Positions 9,042-18,003 of a stretch of DNA of 40,617 nucleotides are shown here, one piece after another. This DNA is from Desulfobulbaceae bacterium (GTDB taxonomy: Bacteria > Desulfobacterota > Desulfobulbia > Desulfobulbales > SURF-16): the NCBI GenBank assembly GCA_023230525.1, contig JALNXE010000033.1, positions 1-40,617 on the forward strand, read 5' to 3'. Position 1 is the stretch's first letter. Each line of letters opens with the position of its first letter. The notes under the pieces are model-generated. The model did not search any database and had not been told where the DNA came from. It saw nothing but the letters and a program-made list of their open reading frames with translations. The position numbers were made by a program, and so were the translations under genes.

Positions 9042-9971
9042 ATGAAAAAAATGAACAGGAGAAATTTTATCAAGGGTAGTCTGGCAGGAGGAATCGCTAC
9101 TGCCGCTGCCGCCGGTAAAGCCAAAAAAGCTTCAGCTGCCGGTGGTGATTTTGGTGGCTATCCGGACAGCATGGGAGTTCTGGTGGATTTGACCAAATGT
9201 GTCGGGTGCCGCACATGTGAAGCAGCATGCAACAAGGAACAAGGCCTGCCCGAACCAGATAAACCATTTGATGACTTAAGCGTGTTTGATGAACATCGCC
9301 ACGGGGGCCTACCCCGCCGTACGACTGAAAAGGCTTACACTGTGGTAAACCGCTACAATGTTGAAGGACGTGAACACCCTCTTTTTAGAAAATTTCAATG
9401 TAATCACTGCAATGAACCTGCTTGCCTGACCTCCTGTTTTGTTAATGCCTATACAAAAACTCCTGAAGGGGCGGTTATTTACAACCCCAAAGTATGTGTC
9501 GGTTGCCGTACCTGCATGATTGCCTGCCCTTTTTATGTTCCCGCCTACAGTTATTCCAGCGCCATCAACCCGGTTGTTAAGAAATGCATCATGTGCTATG
9601 ACACCCGCCTTAAATTCGGGCGCCCCCCAGCATGCGTTGAATCCTGCCCGCAAGGGGTCATGACCTTCGGTAAACGTAAAGACCTCATAGCTCTTGCCCA
9701 TGAAAAAATTGGAGGGAACCCGGGGAAATACGTTGAGCACCTGTATGGTGAACGTGAAGTAGGCGGCACATCGTGGATGTATCTCTCTGATGTGCCATTT
9801 GATAAAATCGGCTTTGACATGCACCTCGGCAAGGAACCAATTATCAGCTACGTCAAGGATTTTCTTGCCATTGTCCCGATGGTTCTCTGTATCTGGCCCG
9901 CATTGTTCACCGGCTTTCATCTCCTGTCCACCAGGAAGCAGGCAAATAAAGAAGAGTCGCCCAAGGCGTAA
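9042..9971 (+). CDS. Tat-exported four-[4Fe-4S] HybA/NrfC-like subunit with C-terminal anchor
   Basis: Iron-sulfur electron-transfer subunit of 309 aa. A twin-arginine signal (RRNFIKG at 5-11, Ala-rich stretch to about 35) sends the folded protein across the inner membrane. Sixteen cysteines in four ferredoxin-like groups (CVGCRTCEAAC; CNHCNEPACLTSC; CVGCRTCMIAC; CIMCY with CVESC) fit four [4Fe-4S] clusters. A hydrophobic C-terminal helix (about 272-295) anchors it, as in HybA of E. coli hydrogenase 2. It lies between the pentaheme cytochrome and the HybB-like gene with short gaps (35 and 12 bases), so it should carry electrons between the quinone-reactive membrane subunit and the cytochrome. 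Confidence 0.92.
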   Translation: MKKMNRRNFIKGSLAGGIATAAAAGKAKKASAAGGDFGGYPDSMGVLVDLTKCVGCRTCEAACNKEQGLPEPDKPFDDLSVFDEHRHGGLPRRTTEKAYTVVNRYNVEGREHPLFRKFQCNHCNEPACLTSCFVNAYTKTPEGAVIYNPKVCVGCRTCMIACPFYVPAYSYSSAINPVVKKCIMCYDTRLKFGRPPACVESCPQGVMTFGKRKDLIALAHEKIGGNPGKYVEHLYGEREVGGTSWMYLSDVPFDKIGFDMHLGKEPIISYVKDFLAIVPMVLCIWPALFTGFHLLSTRKQANKEESPKA

Positions 9972-9983
9972 CAGGAGGAAAAA

Positions 9984-11240
9984 ATGAAAAAATTAATAGC
10001 TGAAGGCTTCCAGCCCATCGATACGCTCATAAAACCAAACACCAACAATCCTTGGTCATGGAAAGACAAACTGTTTCTCGGATTAACTCCGCAGGAATAC
10101 ATGAAGCAACTTTTCCGAAATCCTTTCAACTGGATACTTGCCATCATTTATGCAGTCGGCATTCCTATACTTGTTGGACGTTTCATTTTCGGCCTCGGCT
10201 GGGCTACACACAGTTCCTATGATTATCCATGGGGGCTCTTTCTGGGCTGGGGTCTGTTTGTTATGGTTCCCTTATCAGCATCCGGATTTATGATGGGAAC
10301 CACGGTAGAACTTTTCGGCAGAAAGGATTTCAAACCAATTGAGCGTCTCGGCCTGTTAAACGGACTGCTTGGCTACTTTTTTGCGGTAGTATTTCTTGAG
10401 GTCGACCTCGGGCAGCCCTGGCGCCTTGTTTACCCAATGTTTGTCTCACTCGGGCCAGCAGCCGTCCTCTTCCTGGTAGCCTGGCATGTTGCCACCTATC
10501 TTTCGGTGCAGATTGCTGAATTGGTGCCTGCTACCAGCGAGTTAATGGGATGGGTGAAACCGAAAAAATTCATCAAAAGTATCGTTTTGGGACTGACCAT
10601 TGCTGGAATCATTCTTTCCACCCTGCATCAGGGAGCTTTGGGTGCACTCTTTACCTACGCGCCCGGCAAGGTTCATCCCCTCTGGTTTTCGGCGGCCTTC
10701 CAATGGTTTCACTTTTTCTGCTCTTCCATATTCGGCGGCCTATCCATGCTGATTGTGGTCAGCACCCTCAGCAAATGGTTCCTGCAATGGCGATGCGATG
10801 CTAATTTTTCCAAGAATCTCGACCGGATTACCCTGGGGATAGCCAAGGGTTGTTCTATGGCCCTCATCACCTACCTTGTCATCAAATTGGTTGCGCTTGC
10901 CCATGATAATGAGTGGGGATATCTCCTTACAGGCTGGGGACAATTGTATATTTTTGAAATGACAGCGTGTGTCATCCTGCCCCTGGTCTTGTTTACCATG
11001 GCCATCCGCACGAACAGGGCCGGACTTGCACGTTTCGCCGCCTTTATCGCAGTATTCGGCATTGCGTTAAACAGATTAAATACAGTCCTGATAACCTTTA
11101 ACTGGCAGCTTTATCAGGAGATTCCCCACTGGCGCGAGTTTGTTATCGCAATAACCGTTTATGCCACCTACATTGTGGTTTACCGGGCCGTACTGTATCG
11201 TTTGCCCATTCTTTATACGTGGCAGGGGGATTCCAAATAA
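9984..11240 (+). CDS. HybB/NrfD-type quinone-interacting membrane subunit
   Basis: Polytopic membrane protein of 418 aa with roughly nine to ten hydrophobic helices from about residue 48 to the end. The pattern of the NrfD/HybB family is clear (YPWGLFLGWGLF near 89, FLEVDLGQPWR near 148, STLHQGALGALF near 224). Family members lack heme and exchange electrons and protons with menaquinone. It is preceded by a strong ribosome site (AGGAGG) and translated directly after the iron-sulfur subunit. With the cytochrome and FeS protein it forms a compact quinol:cytochrome c oxidoreductase, the probable source of electrons for the extracellular cytochromes encoded further on. There is no hydrogenase or reductase catalytic subunit in the operon. 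Confidence 0.92.
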   Translation: MKKLIAEGFQPIDTLIKPNTNNPWSWKDKLFLGLTPQEYMKQLFRNPFNWILAIIYAVGIPILVGRFIFGLGWATHSSYDYPWGLFLGWGLFVMVPLSASGFMMGTTVELFGRKDFKPIERLGLLNGLLGYFFAVVFLEVDLGQPWRLVYPMFVSLGPAAVLFLVAWHVATYLSVQIAELVPATSELMGWVKPKKFIKSIVLGLTIAGIILSTLHQGALGALFTYAPGKVHPLWFSAAFQWFHFFCSSIFGGLSMLIVVSTLSKWFLQWRCDANFSKNLDRITLGIAKGCSMALITYLVIKLVALAHDNEWGYLLTGWGQLYIFEMTACVILPLVLFTMAIRTNRAGLARFAAFIAVFGIALNRLNTVLITFNWQLYQEIPHWREFVIAITVYATYIVVYRAVLYRLPILYTWQGDSK

Positions 11241-11271
11241 ACCCCGTTCCCTCATACCGTTAATTATTAAA

Positions 11272-11299
11272 GGCAGGGGAGGCCAAAATCTCCCCTGCC
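11272..11299. terminator. 10-bp hairpin between the HybB-like gene and a kinase
   Basis: GGCAGGGGAG (11272-11281) pairs perfectly with CTCCCCTGCC (11290-11299) around an eight-base loop. No T run follows, so it may be an attenuator or processing site; the kinase at 11315 could still be co-transcribed. Confidence 0.5.
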
Positions 11300-11314
11300 A
11301 TCTCAAGGCTGCCA

Positions 11315-13171
11315 ATGACACTTCCTCTCAAATCAACGATATACACTATTTACCTTGCGGTCTTCGCCGCCTTGGTAATCTTGCTCAGCCAGGGAGTCCG
11401 TCAATACCAGCTCTATAACGAACATGAAGCCATTATCTCACGGACCGAAAGTCTCATTTTTCAATTTTCCATCATCCGCGAACATGTGTCCGAGGCCCTT
11501 CTGGATGGTCAGCAATCGAAACTATCCGGTATTTCAACGGAAATGGAAAAACTTAACAGCAATCTGACGTCCATTCTAAGCGAAAAAAACATCGGAGATG
11601 AATACAAACTGCCTTTTTTGAACAGTATTGATCTGCCCGGCATCATCCTCCTGCTGCGAAAAATTGAATCAGGCGGAGGAGAAATGGAAAACAAACGCAA
11701 CCTAAACAGTGAAATGCGCACCCTGGGAGAAAGACTTATCCTCTTCGACCGGGTACTGGTAAATCACTCCAAAAAGAAGTTGCTGGGGTTTCAGAATATT
11801 ATCATCGGTTCATCTACCTTTGTCGTCTTTTTGCTGGTGACAGTGCTGACCCTTTTTCATCGTCAACTGATCGTACCTTTGCTGCAACTTGTCAGCAAAA
11901 GTAGTGAAGCGGCTTCGGGCTTGAACACCAGTATTGATGTAAACAGTCCATCCAAAGAATTAACCAGCCTGACCGTTACCATAGCCAGCCTGCTGGAACA
12001 ACGCAGTGATTTACAGATGCAACTGCAAAACTATCGTCAAACCATTTTCGAACTTGTCACTTCTCTGAAAGGATTTTTCGCTGTAATTTCCCGTGATGGC
12101 AAAATTATTGATATCAGTAGTAATATTGCCGAAAAATCAGGCTTCACCCCTGCAGAATTGATTGGACGGCAATGGCGTGATTTTTTCATTATGCCGCCCA
12201 ATCAAGCTGACTCCGAATTTTCCGACGCCCAATTGCTTGCCCCCCCCGCAAGCACATGCCAAACTTTCCAGATGTCACTGGCGACAAAAGAGCAAAGGCC
12301 TTCTCCTCACATTCATTGTAGCTTCATCAAATATCCCGAGGAGGGAAACAGTGAATCGTATCAAATACTTTGCCTGGGGATTGATCTTTCTGAAGAGCAG
12401 ACAAAAATAGATGAACTGAAACAAGGACTTGCTGCCGAAATAAATAAAAAGGCGGAGATGGTTCGTGTTTCACACCTGGCCATACTTGGAGAGCTGTCCA
12501 CAGGAGTTGCCCATGAAGTCAGCAATCTCAGCAACGGGATCATTAATTATGCCCAGGTCCTGGCTGATGCCGCTTGTGATCCTGACTTTGAAGTTGAACG
12601 GGACAAACTTTTCAAGAAAATTATTGTGGAGGGAGAAAAAATAGCAGGACTTGCCAAAAATCTGCTTGCCTATGGGCAGGATGATGCGCAATCAAAAGAA
12701 CTGGCACCGATTGAAGATGTTTTGCAGAATTCACTCAACCTCATGAGCCACTATTTCAGAATCGACGGGGCCACAGTTGAAACAAATTTCAATTCCCCCA
12801 TGCCTTACAGAACCAACGGGCGCCAGATGCAGCAGGTTTTTCTCAATATACTTAACAATGCCCGGCGAGCACTCAACGAGCGCTATCCGCAAAAGGATGA
12901 AAATAAGCTAATCAAGATCAGCACCAATGAAATTGAAAAAAACGGGAAAAAGATGATCCGCCTGATCTTTACCGATTTTGGCATCGGCATATCGGCTGAG
13001 AATTTAAAAAAGGTTTTTGAACCTTCGTTTTCAACAAAATCGACATCAGAGGGAATTGGCATGGGGCTAACAGTGAGCCGCGAACTTATTGCCCAACACC
13101 ATGGCGAAATCTATCTGGAAAGCCAGCTAAATGACCACACAACCGTGACGGTAGAGCTGCCGGTTAGTTAA
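11315..13171 (+). CDS. Membrane histidine kinase with HAMP and PAS domains
   Basis: Sensor kinase of 618 aa. A first membrane helix (about 8-26), a helical periplasmic sensor of about 130 residues and a second helix (160-181) are followed by a HAMP-like linker (182-235), a PAS domain (about 245-360), a HisKA domain with His400 in GVAHEVSNLSNGIINYAQ, and an HATPase with N box (VFLNILNNARRALNE), DFGIGI and GIGMGL. The H-box region resembles the two kinases at 420 and 2512, so cross-talk with the same NtrC-type regulator is plausible; no regulator follows it. Its start has only a weak AAGG site. The 3' end overlaps the converging lipoprotein gene by eight bases. Confidence 0.9.
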   Translation: MTLPLKSTIYTIYLAVFAALVILLSQGVRQYQLYNEHEAIISRTESLIFQFSIIREHVSEALLDGQQSKLSGISTEMEKLNSNLTSILSEKNIGDEYKLPFLNSIDLPGIILLLRKIESGGGEMENKRNLNSEMRTLGERLILFDRVLVNHSKKKLLGFQNIIIGSSTFVVFLLVTVLTLFHRQLIVPLLQLVSKSSEAASGLNTSIDVNSPSKELTSLTVTIASLLEQRSDLQMQLQNYRQTIFELVTSLKGFFAVISRDGKIIDISSNIAEKSGFTPAELIGRQWRDFFIMPPNQADSEFSDAQLLAPPASTCQTFQMSLATKEQRPSPHIHCSFIKYPEEGNSESYQILCLGIDLSEEQTKIDELKQGLAAEINKKAEMVRVSHLAILGELSTGVAHEVSNLSNGIINYAQVLADAACDPDFEVERDKLFKKIIVEGEKIAGLAKNLLAYGQDDAQSKELAPIEDVLQNSLNLMSHYFRIDGATVETNFNSPMPYRTNGRQMQQVFLNILNNARRALNERYPQKDENKLIKISTNEIEKNGKKMIRLIFTDFGIGISAENLKKVFEPSFSTKSTSEGIGMGLTVSRELIAQHHGEIYLESQLNDHTTVTVELPVS

Positions 13172-14609
13172 CTACGATAAATGAGTTCGGTGCCGCACCG
13201 AGTTCTATCCAGCCAGCCACTTTATTTGACGAAAGGTCAATCACAGCAACTCCCCCCTTCTGCTCATCTCCAACATAAAGCCACTGACGAGCGAGGGAGA
13301 CATCCATCTCAAATGGCATTCCCCCTACCTGGATACCCCGGGAGGCATTGAGCTGACCGGGCTTCAGCATTGAAACATTACCTGATCCGTAGTTCGAGAT
13401 ATAAATATGACTGTTGCCGAAAACAAGCCTCCTCGGTTTGATGCCCACATTAACCCGAAACTTGTTACTGCCCCCGGGAAGTTCAAAAACCGATACGGAA
13501 TTACTGGAACTTTCTGCCACATAGAGATAATTATCCCGCTCCAGCAGACCATCTGGTGTTCCACCTGTATCAACCGTATTGACGATCGTCAAAGAAGTAG
13601 CATCCAGGAAATATATCTTCTGGGCATATGCACAGGAAATCGCAAGAAGATTCTGCTCCTCAAGGTAGAGCATATATTTGGGCCGTGAACCAATGCGGAT
13701 CTGCCCGTCAACAGTACCGGTTTGCAAATCGAGCCGGAGCAGATTATTGCCCATTTCATCAAGCAGAAAGGCTTTTTTCCCATCCGCACTAACCGTCATA
13801 TAGGTTGATTTTACCGAAAGAGGTATCCTGATTTGATCGATCAGTCGATTGGAGGTCAGCTCAAAAATCTTCACGGCAGAGTCCTTGGGGGTAAGAACGA
13901 AGAGTCGATTTCCTACCAAGTTTGCAACCAAGGTGGTCGGGTTACCGCTGATACCCACGGACCCGCATACCATGTTCAAATCAGTTCTGACAATGTAAAT
14001 GGTATCAAGTGCCGGACAGGAGACATAGGCCAGATCAGTCACAAGGGGAATACTCTGCGGGGAAACAGTCATTTTAGGTCTGATTATGGCGGCTCCCTGC
14101 ATGGAACCGGCAGTATCCCATGTCAGGAAAAGAGATGTACTGTCCCCTTTCGCAAGGTTAAGTTCTGCGGGAAAATCGATTTCAACAACCGGGTTATCCA
14201 CCGACAGAAAAATCATTTCCCCATCACGATCAAGGGCTGCCTTTTCAACTGTAAATCTGATACTCTGATATTGTCCTGCCGGGACCCCTCCTCGGCCGGC
14301 GAGAATCTGCCCGTTGGAGCGCACATCCTGGCGCTGAATTTCCGCCCTGGCTGCCCTGAGAGGAAACCAAGTATTGTGTGACCCAACCTCAAGATTACTG
14401 ATTTTCATCCACAGATTAGGACCCTCAGGCTCTTTCAACCGCAAGAAAACGGATAGCCTTGCATCCCCGCTGCTTTCCTGAAGAGCCGCGCCCGACAAAG
14501 AATCGCCACCAACCGTTCCACCCTGCTGACACCCGGCAAGAAAAAAAATCCCCCAGAACAGAACAAGCAAATTCGAGATAGTATGCAATCCACTCAATCG
14601 AGCTTTCAT
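13164..14609 (-). CDS. Beta-propeller lipoprotein with DUF4382-like domain
   Basis: Lipoprotein of 481 aa. The signal peptide ends in the lipobox LAGC (about 24-27). A DUF4382-like beta-sandwich (about 50-185) is followed by YVTN-type propeller repeats (about 190-475) with recurring blade patterns such as VGGMPFEMDVSLARQWLYVG. Such propellers are usually binding scaffolds in the periplasm or on the cell surface. It is the last gene of the minus-strand nanowire-type cluster, 163 bases after an OmcS-like cytochrome gene. A beta-propeller partner (OscD) is part of the known OmcS companion cluster, and this is one of three propeller proteins in the window that could fill that role. The ribosome site is weak. 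Confidence 0.82.
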   Translation of the reverse strand: MKARLSGLHTISNLLVLFWGIFFLAGCQQGGTVGGDSLSGAALQESSGDARLSVFLRLKEPEGPNLWMKISNLEVGSHNTWFPLRAARAEIQRQDVRSNGQILAGRGGVPAGQYQSIRFTVEKAALDRDGEMIFLSVDNPVVEIDFPAELNLAKGDSTSLFLTWDTAGSMQGAAIIRPKMTVSPQSIPLVTDLAYVSCPALDTIYIVRTDLNMVCGSVGISGNPTTLVANLVGNRLFVLTPKDSAVKIFELTSNRLIDQIRIPLSVKSTYMTVSADGKKAFLLDEMGNNLLRLDLQTGTVDGQIRIGSRPKYMLYLEEQNLLAISCAYAQKIYFLDATSLTIVNTVDTGGTPDGLLERDNYLYVAESSSNSVSVFELPGGSNKFRVNVGIKPRRLVFGNSHIYISNYGSGNVSMLKPGQLNASRGIQVGGMPFEMDVSLARQWLYVGDEQKGGVAVIDLSSNKVAGWIELGAAPNSFIVVN

Positions 14610-14772
14610 AATGAATAAACCTGGTTATTTATTAATCGGGAAACAACCTGCCAGCCTATAACGGCCTCGCCTTTATACCCCTGAGGGTGAAAAGCCGCTC
14701 GCTCCCAGCCGTGACGATTCCCTATGATTTACCCCAGAGAATCTGGTGCCCGGACTTTTTTTTGCGATAGCA
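14610..14772 (-). other. GC-rich leader between OmcS-like and propeller genes
   Basis: This 163-base gap carries short inverted repeats (for example CCAGA/TCTGG and GATTC/GAATC arms, read on the minus strand) and G-rich blocks, suggesting a folded leader or processing region. I tested it by eye against the GEMM/c-di-GMP and cobalamin riboswitch cores and found no match. Confidence 0.3.
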
Positions 14773-15870
14773 TCAATCCTTGGTAGTATGACAAACAGCA
14801 CAACCGTTATATCCTGCGCCAGGCCACGATTTGTAATCCCACCGTAAAATACCCTGATAGGGCGTACCATGGGCTCGATGGCAGGAAAGGCACATGACAA
14901 TGGCATCATCAGTCTCGGTATAAACAGTGCTGTTTATTACCCCCAGTTTATTTGCCGTGGCAACCGGTGAGATCACGCTATAGGCGTTACTGGAACCTGT
15001 GCCACCGTTATAGGTGGTATATTCATCCGTCGAAGAGGCCCTGCCCATGTCAAAATCGGTGGGATGCCTCAGCCAGACACCACTGCCAAAAGTGCCTGAA
15101 GTTGAAACGATATTGCCTGTCCCCTGATGAAAGTCCCCATGACATTTGGCACAGAGACTGCTGATGGTTCCGTCAGCATCATCCTCCGAGGTTCTGTCAA
15201 TGCCGTAATATTTGTTATGGCGGTTGCTTGCAGGACGATACTCATATTGCAGATCTTCCCAGCCCTGTACGGAGTAAAGAAAGCGATAACTTTTCGCCAA
15301 TGTCGAACCATCCTTCCACTTGGTCATATCATTGGCATGATGAGATTTCAGCATGGACTTGATTTCACTGCTTACCGCCCGGTCGCCATGACACCCGTTG
15401 GTTCCGGCGCAGGTGAGTTGTGAAGCTAAAGCATCTCCCCCGGGAGGGGTATTGCCGAGTCGAGTGTCTGCGATGGTGATACCTTGGACATTATGGCCGG
15501 TTGCCTCAAGTCCGCTGCTCACCCAGTAGAAATTGCCGCCGGCAAGAGTGGTGGTGGTACCCTCCGTGCCGGTGGTGCTGTATGCCGGAGGGCTGGTCTG
15601 CAGTACATATGGTGTTGTACGGGTTCCAATGCCATTATTCCCCTGATGACAGCCGATACAGTTGGTATTGAGCAAGCCTTCATTGGGAGTAGATGATAAA
15701 TCCATAGAGCCATCTGCCATATCCAGCACACGCGCAACAGCTCCGCCCCCCTGGCTGTTGTGCATGGTATGGCAATTGCCGCATTGTCCCGTAACCTTGG
15801 CATCACACACAAGTGGAAACAGGATCAAAGGCAACGCAACCAGTTCCTTGAGACCTTTTGTTGTCTTCAT
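14773..15870 (-). CDS. OmcS-like hexaheme cytochrome c (nanowire subunit candidate)
   Basis: Secreted cytochrome of 365 aa with a signal peptide (about 1-24). Heme motifs in order are CGNCH (followed by TMHNS), CIGCH, the nonstandard CAGTNGCH (CX5CH), CAKCH (GDFH), CLSCH (RAHG) and a terminal CAVCHTTKD. The order, spacing and signatures (CHTMHNS near the N-terminus, GGNFYWV, GHNV, RHP, CLSCHRAH, last heme at the C-terminus) follow Geobacter OmcS, which polymerises into conductive filaments; OmcS has CX2CH at the third heme. ATG 15870 is preferred over GTG 15876 because AGGGG lies five bases upstream. It follows the NHL gene by 12 bases in the assembly operon. Filament formation is inferred from homology. 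Confidence 0.85.
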   Translation of the reverse strand: MKTTKGLKELVALPLILFPLVCDAKVTGQCGNCHTMHNSQGGGAVARVLDMADGSMDLSSTPNEGLLNTNCIGCHQGNNGIGTRTTPYVLQTSPPAYSTTGTEGTTTTLAGGNFYWVSSGLEATGHNVQGITIADTRLGNTPPGGDALASQLTCAGTNGCHGDRAVSSEIKSMLKSHHANDMTKWKDGSTLAKSYRFLYSVQGWEDLQYEYRPASNRHNKYYGIDRTSEDDADGTISSLCAKCHGDFHQGTGNIVSTSGTFGSGVWLRHPTDFDMGRASSTDEYTTYNGGTGSSNAYSVISPVATANKLGVINSTVYTETDDAIVMCLSCHRAHGTPYQGILRWDYKSWPGAGYNGCAVCHTTKD

Positions 15871-15882
15871 GGTCACCCCTTT

Positions 15883-16770
15883 TTAACGGCCAAATACTTC
15901 TACCCGACCATTGCCCTCTTCTACAACACAAAGGCCTCCCCAAGGGTCAAATAATATCTCGATCGGGTAATAAAGCGCACCTCGCTGCCAGCCCTTGGTA
16001 AGAAAGGTATATTTAAAGCTTCCCTGTGCGTCAAAAACATCAATATCTGCCGCATGGCGGTCAAGTACATAAACGTAGCCTGCAGGACCGATTGCCAGAG
16101 AAACAGGGAACTCCACCTTCTGGCCGATATCAAATTGTCGGATCAATTTTCCATCAGCGCCCAATTGGACCACTTTCTTATCAAGTTGATCCAAGGCCCA
16201 GATACCATCATTTGTGAGTTTAAAATCAACGATACCCGAGGGACACTCCGCACATGATATCCAGTTCTTCACCGTCAGGTCGCTGCCCAGTAAAGCAATT
16301 TGTCCGGTTTGTTTATCCAGGACATAAATAATGCCATCCTTATAGTCAAGGCGATCCGGGACAAGTGCCTTCTGGCCATCCTTGATGATGTGCGGTAGAA
16401 TTTCTTTTGCCTTGATGTTAATGCTTGTCAGACTATTGCGCCCTCTCTCCACCACCCATATGACATCGGCGTTATCCCGAATCATATCATAGGGAATCTG
16501 AAGCTTTTCTTCCGCGGTAAAGGCAAGAAGAAAATTCCCTTCTTTGGAAAAAGAAACCAATCTGTTTCCGCCGCTGTCAACCACATAATAGCGTTGCCGC
16601 TCGGCATCTATATACAGGGCAGTCGGCATATCAATGACTCGGCCGGACCCTGTTCCGTCAAGGGTTGCCTTCCAGGCCCAAGGTTCGGCAGCCATAGAAG
16701 TTGTCGCGACCATAAAAATTGAGACTGCCAGCAATGCTGACTGGCTCAACATATTTTTCACGTACTTCAT
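15883..16770 (-). CDS. NHL beta-propeller protein, OscD-like candidate
   Basis: Exported protein of 295 aa with a Sec signal peptide ending near TSMAA (about 27). The rest is NHL/SMP-30-like blades (for example MPTALYIDAERQRYYVVDSG, FPVSLAIGPAGYVYVLDRH, YPIEILFDPWGGLCVVEEGN), fitting a single six-bladed propeller. ATG 16770 follows AAGGAG by five bases; the open frame continues eight codons upstream. It ends 12 bases before an OmcS-like cytochrome. In the Geobacter osc cluster a beta-propeller-like protein (OscD) affects the morphology of OmcS filaments, and position and fold make this the best OscD counterpart here. Two cysteines (CAEC) could form a disulfide or metal site. Confidence 0.85.
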   Translation of the reverse strand: MKYVKNMLSQSALLAVSIFMVATTSMAAEPWAWKATLDGTGSGRVIDMPTALYIDAERQRYYVVDSGGNRLVSFSKEGNFLLAFTAEEKLQIPYDMIRDNADVIWVVERGRNSLTSINIKAKEILPHIIKDGQKALVPDRLDYKDGIIYVLDKQTGQIALLGSDLTVKNWISCAECPSGIVDFKLTNDGIWALDQLDKKVVQLGADGKLIRQFDIGQKVEFPVSLAIGPAGYVYVLDRHAADIDVFDAQGSFKYTFLTKGWQRGALYYPIEILFDPWGGLCVVEEGNGRVEVFGR

Positions 16771-16827
16771 AGAGACTCCTTCACTAATCGACATTCTGTA
16801 ATCGAAAGGGCTGAATCGATATTCCCA

Positions 16828-18003
16828 TCAATATCTCTTGTGGCACTGAATACACAAATCTTTCGAACCACTGTATATCAACTCATATTTAAAATCAGAC
16901 CCCATGGGCAGATGACAGGTGATACACGTCACCATCAGACCGGTTCTCACATCCACCACCTTTTCTCCAACCGGGTGCGTAAATTTGCCCTGGGTCTCAT
17001 GGCATCGGGTACAGATAGCATTGCCGTCAGCCCTCAGCATGGCGATTCTGTTGGACCCATGCACCTCGTGACAATTGGTGCATGATCCTTCTTTCGCCTT
17101 CGGATGCCTGTAAAGTTTATTTTCATAACGGGCAATGGTGTCAGTATGACAGCCTCGACAGACCTGCAACTGGCTCCCTTTTAATAAATTCTTTTCATTG
17201 CCGGCATGGGGTGAATGACAGGACACACATTTGTTTTCTCCCTTGCCCGTTAAATGGCTATGACGGGTAAACATCCCGGTGGCAACTGCTTCATGACATC
17301 TGAGACAACTCTGAGTGCTGCCTTGGATTTCTCCCTTATCATGGCATTCTTTGCAACCTTGGGCAAAAGGCGCGTGGAGGACATCACGGACAATGCCCTT
17401 CCTGCTGCTGCCGTGTGGGTTATGACACGAAAGACAATCGCGTAAGGTTCCGGGATAATTCAGATGGCCCTTCTGCAGGTCTTGGGATTTATGACAGGAC
17501 AGACAGACTTTGTCAGGTTCATCCTTAAGCAATTGGCCAAAAACTGACTGATGAGGCAGGTGGCAGGAATAACATTGACCCTGGGCATAAGGTGTGTGGG
17601 TATATTGAAATTTGGCGGGCAGTTTTGTATGACAACCGAAACAGGCTGCGCTTAACGGATCTTTAAGCAGCCCTTCTCTGGAGCTGGCATGGGCCACATG
17701 GCAGACAAGACATTGCCCGCTACGCACAGGCTGATGGACCATCCCCTGTTTAAAGGCTACCTGCTCCTTAGCATGACATGAAAAACAAAGGGCTGAGCCT
17801 TCCTGTTCCAGCAAACCCTTGAAATGTGCCACATGCGGATTATGGCAAGCGCTGCATTGACCATTGGCAAGCGGTTGATGCACAACCTTGCCGCTGAACG
17901 CCTCTTTTTTGTGGCAATCAAAACAGACTGTATCTGCCAACGCGGCTATGGGCAAAACTATGGCAAGCCAGGAAATAAAAAAGATTCGATAATAATTGAA
18001 CAT
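16828..18003 (-). CDS. 16-heme cytochrome c with doubled CXXCH repeats
   Basis: Periplasmic or exported cytochrome of 391 aa. A signal peptide ends near ALAD (about 23); 16 CXXCH motifs then run to the C-terminus, from CFDCH to CIQCHKRY. Most belong to the doubled-CXXCH module, in which one motif followed by NPH/VAH/LPH-type residues alternates with a second. ATG 18003 overlaps the stop of the upstream 26-heme gene (TAATG), with GGAGGG upstream, so the two are translationally coupled and probably made in proportion. There is about one heme per 24 residues, typical of electron wires; no catalytic domain is visible. A periplasmic relay to the outer membrane is the likely role. Confidence 0.88.
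   Translation of the reverse strand: MFNYYRIFFISWLAIVLPIAALADTVCFDCHKKEAFSGKVVHQPLANGQCSACHNPHVAHFKGLLEQEGSALCFSCHAKEQVAFKQGMVHQPVRSGQCLVCHVAHASSREGLLKDPLSAACFGCHTKLPAKFQYTHTPYAQGQCYSCHLPHQSVFGQLLKDEPDKVCLSCHKSQDLQKGHLNYPGTLRDCLSCHNPHGSSRKGIVRDVLHAPFAQGCKECHDKGEIQGSTQSCLRCHEAVATGMFTRHSHLTGKGENKCVSCHSPHAGNEKNLLKGSQLQVCRGCHTDTIARYENKLYRHPKAKEGSCTNCHEVHGSNRIAMLRADGNAICTRCHETQGKFTHPVGEKVVDVRTGLMVTCITCHLPMGSDFKYELIYSGSKDLCIQCHKRY

Noticed and set aside
14610..14772. GEMM/c-di-GMP or cAG riboswitch
   Set aside because: The conserved GGCAAACC and ACGCAAAGC core elements are absent.
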